In this document: piece after piece, positions 5,446 to 5,687 of the stretch
How positions within the stretch are numbered: the first letter of the stretch is position 1
Layout: each line of letters opens with the position of its first letter
From: Candidatus Hydrogenedentota bacterium
GTDB taxonomy: Bacteria > Hydrogenedentota > Hydrogenedentia > Hydrogenedentales > SLHB01
Assembly: GCA_007130675.1 (NCBI GenBank)
Contig: SLSB01000325.1
Coordinates: 1 to 5,687 of the forward strand
DNA: 5,687 bases
Direction: 5' to 3'
Notes under the pieces: model-generated
The model's input: the letters and a program-made list of their open reading frames with translations, nothing else
Told to the model about the DNA's origin: nothing
The model's database searches: none
Made by a program: the position numbers and the translations under genes

Positions 5446-5610
5446 ATGGAGACCTTACGGTCGTACGAGCGGCTCGATCAGGAGATAGTGCAGCAACGGA
5501 GACTCGGCATTTTTTCCCGAGTGCCGAAGGCACGCCATGGCGTAGCCCCGGGTGGCAACCCGGGGACTGGTGTTTGGCTCTTTTTGTCAGTGTCTTTGTG
5601 CGTAGAATAG
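5446..5610 (+). CDS. Doubtful small ORF, 54 residues
   Basis: ATG at 5446 is preceded by GGGAGAG (5432-5438, GGAG nine bases upstream), a fair ribosome binding site. The first 29 residues (METLRSYERLDQEIVQQR and on) are charged and could form a helix. The remainder is simply the translation of hairpin copy 5, giving HGVAPGGNPGTG, then a hydrophobic end VWLFLSVSLC before TAG. It may be a decayed gene whose 3' end was overrun by the repeat, or a chance frame. I recognise no family. Confidence 0.2.
   Translation: METLRSYERLDQEIVQQRRLGIFSRVPKARHGVAPGGNPGTGVWLFLSVSLCVE
5502..5566 (+). repeat. Hairpin repeat element, copy 5 (triple hairpin)
   Basis: Three perfect inverted repeats stand in tandem: GTGCC-GAA-GGCAC (5521-5533), CGCCATGGCG (5533-5542) and CCCCGGGT-GGCA-ACCCGGGG (5546-5565). 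Just upstream, ACTCGG (5502-5507) pairs with CCGAGT (5517-5522) across a T-rich loop, an alternative to the first hairpin. The first stem differs from copies 1, 2 and 4 by a paired change (GCGCC/GGCGC to GTGCC/GGCAC), which keeps the hairpin. No T-run follows the third stem, so it is not a standard terminator. Confidence 0.6.
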
Positions 5611-5687
5611 GCTGGAATGTAGCTTTGGTATGCATTTTTTGGACTTCGTGTTTGCAGTGGTTTTGTTCGCGAAGTCGGAGAAATGGA

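Larger units (their letters stand above)
4475..5687. other. Repeat-rich region without a convincing gene
   Basis: For about 1.2 kb after the nuclease-like gene there is no open frame with both a credible start and protein-like content. The long frames on either strand run through the hairpin repeats and owe part of their apparent protein-like text to them. The region contains five imperfect copies of a hairpin element (two long, in opposite orientation), two tandem arrays of 8-9-base units, and an extra perfect 8-base inverted repeat. The first 300 bases (4475-4784) hold no repeat I can define. They include a TATAAA at 4555-4560 without a well-spaced -35 partner. Confidence 0.6.

Noticed and set aside
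4785..5566. CRISPR-like array from the recurring palindromic repeats
   Set aside because: Copies vary in sequence, orientation and spacing, no uniform spacers exist, and no cas gene is present.
5546..5590. Intrinsic terminator from the strong CCCCGGGT/ACCCGGGG stem
   Set aside because: The following bases are ACTGGTG rather than a T-tract, and the T-run at 5580-5585 is too far away. It fits the repeat family better.
5066..5635. Three overlapping minus-strand frames at the right end
   Set aside because: They are low-complexity Pro/Ser/Arg text derived from the tandem arrays and hairpin copies 3-5, without ribosome binding sites.
5683..5687. Possible gene start (ATG) at the right edge
   Set aside because: GGAG at 5677-5680 is only two bases from the ATG, too close for normal initiation, and just five bases of sequence remain.

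Overview
The window reads as chromosomal DNA of a GC-rich bacterium, probably Gram-negative. The evidence is a secreted-protein leader, an RmuC homologue, purine-rich Shine-Dalgarno sites and tight gene spacing. The dispersed hairpin repeats and short 'GGGTGYGAA'-type tandem arrays at the right end recall genomes of the Planctomycetes/Hydrogenedentes kind. That taxonomic guess is recollection only and is weakly held.

Layout. Positions 1-91 (minus strand) hold the first 30 codons of a secreted protein that runs off the left edge. Positions 92-521 are a divergent spacer with several small palindromes and one candidate promoter for the rightward genes. Positions 522-1643 encode a three-part protein: DEDDh 3'-5' exonuclease, WYL-like beta domain and C-terminal membrane hairpin. 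Forty-one bases later comes rmuC (1685-3235), an N-terminally membrane-anchored coiled-coil protein with a nuclease-like RmuC domain. After a 96-base AT-richer gap, 3332-4474 encodes a solitary PD-(D/E)XK nuclease-like protein with a conserved C-terminal region I cannot name. Positions 4475-5687 hold no convincing gene. They are packed with imperfect copies of a hairpin element in both orientations, two short tandem arrays, and one weak small-ORF candidate (5446-5610).

How the parts may work together. Exonuclease and rmuC look co-transcribed, and both place a cytoplasmic nuclease domain at the inner membrane. A third nuclease-like gene follows on the same strand. This is a compact DNA-processing or DNA-surveillance cluster. 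A role against foreign DNA, or in handling structured and inverted DNA, is inference. The best candidates for something undescribed are the exonuclease-WYL-membrane architecture paired with RmuC, and the hairpin repeat family, which shows compensatory stem changes.
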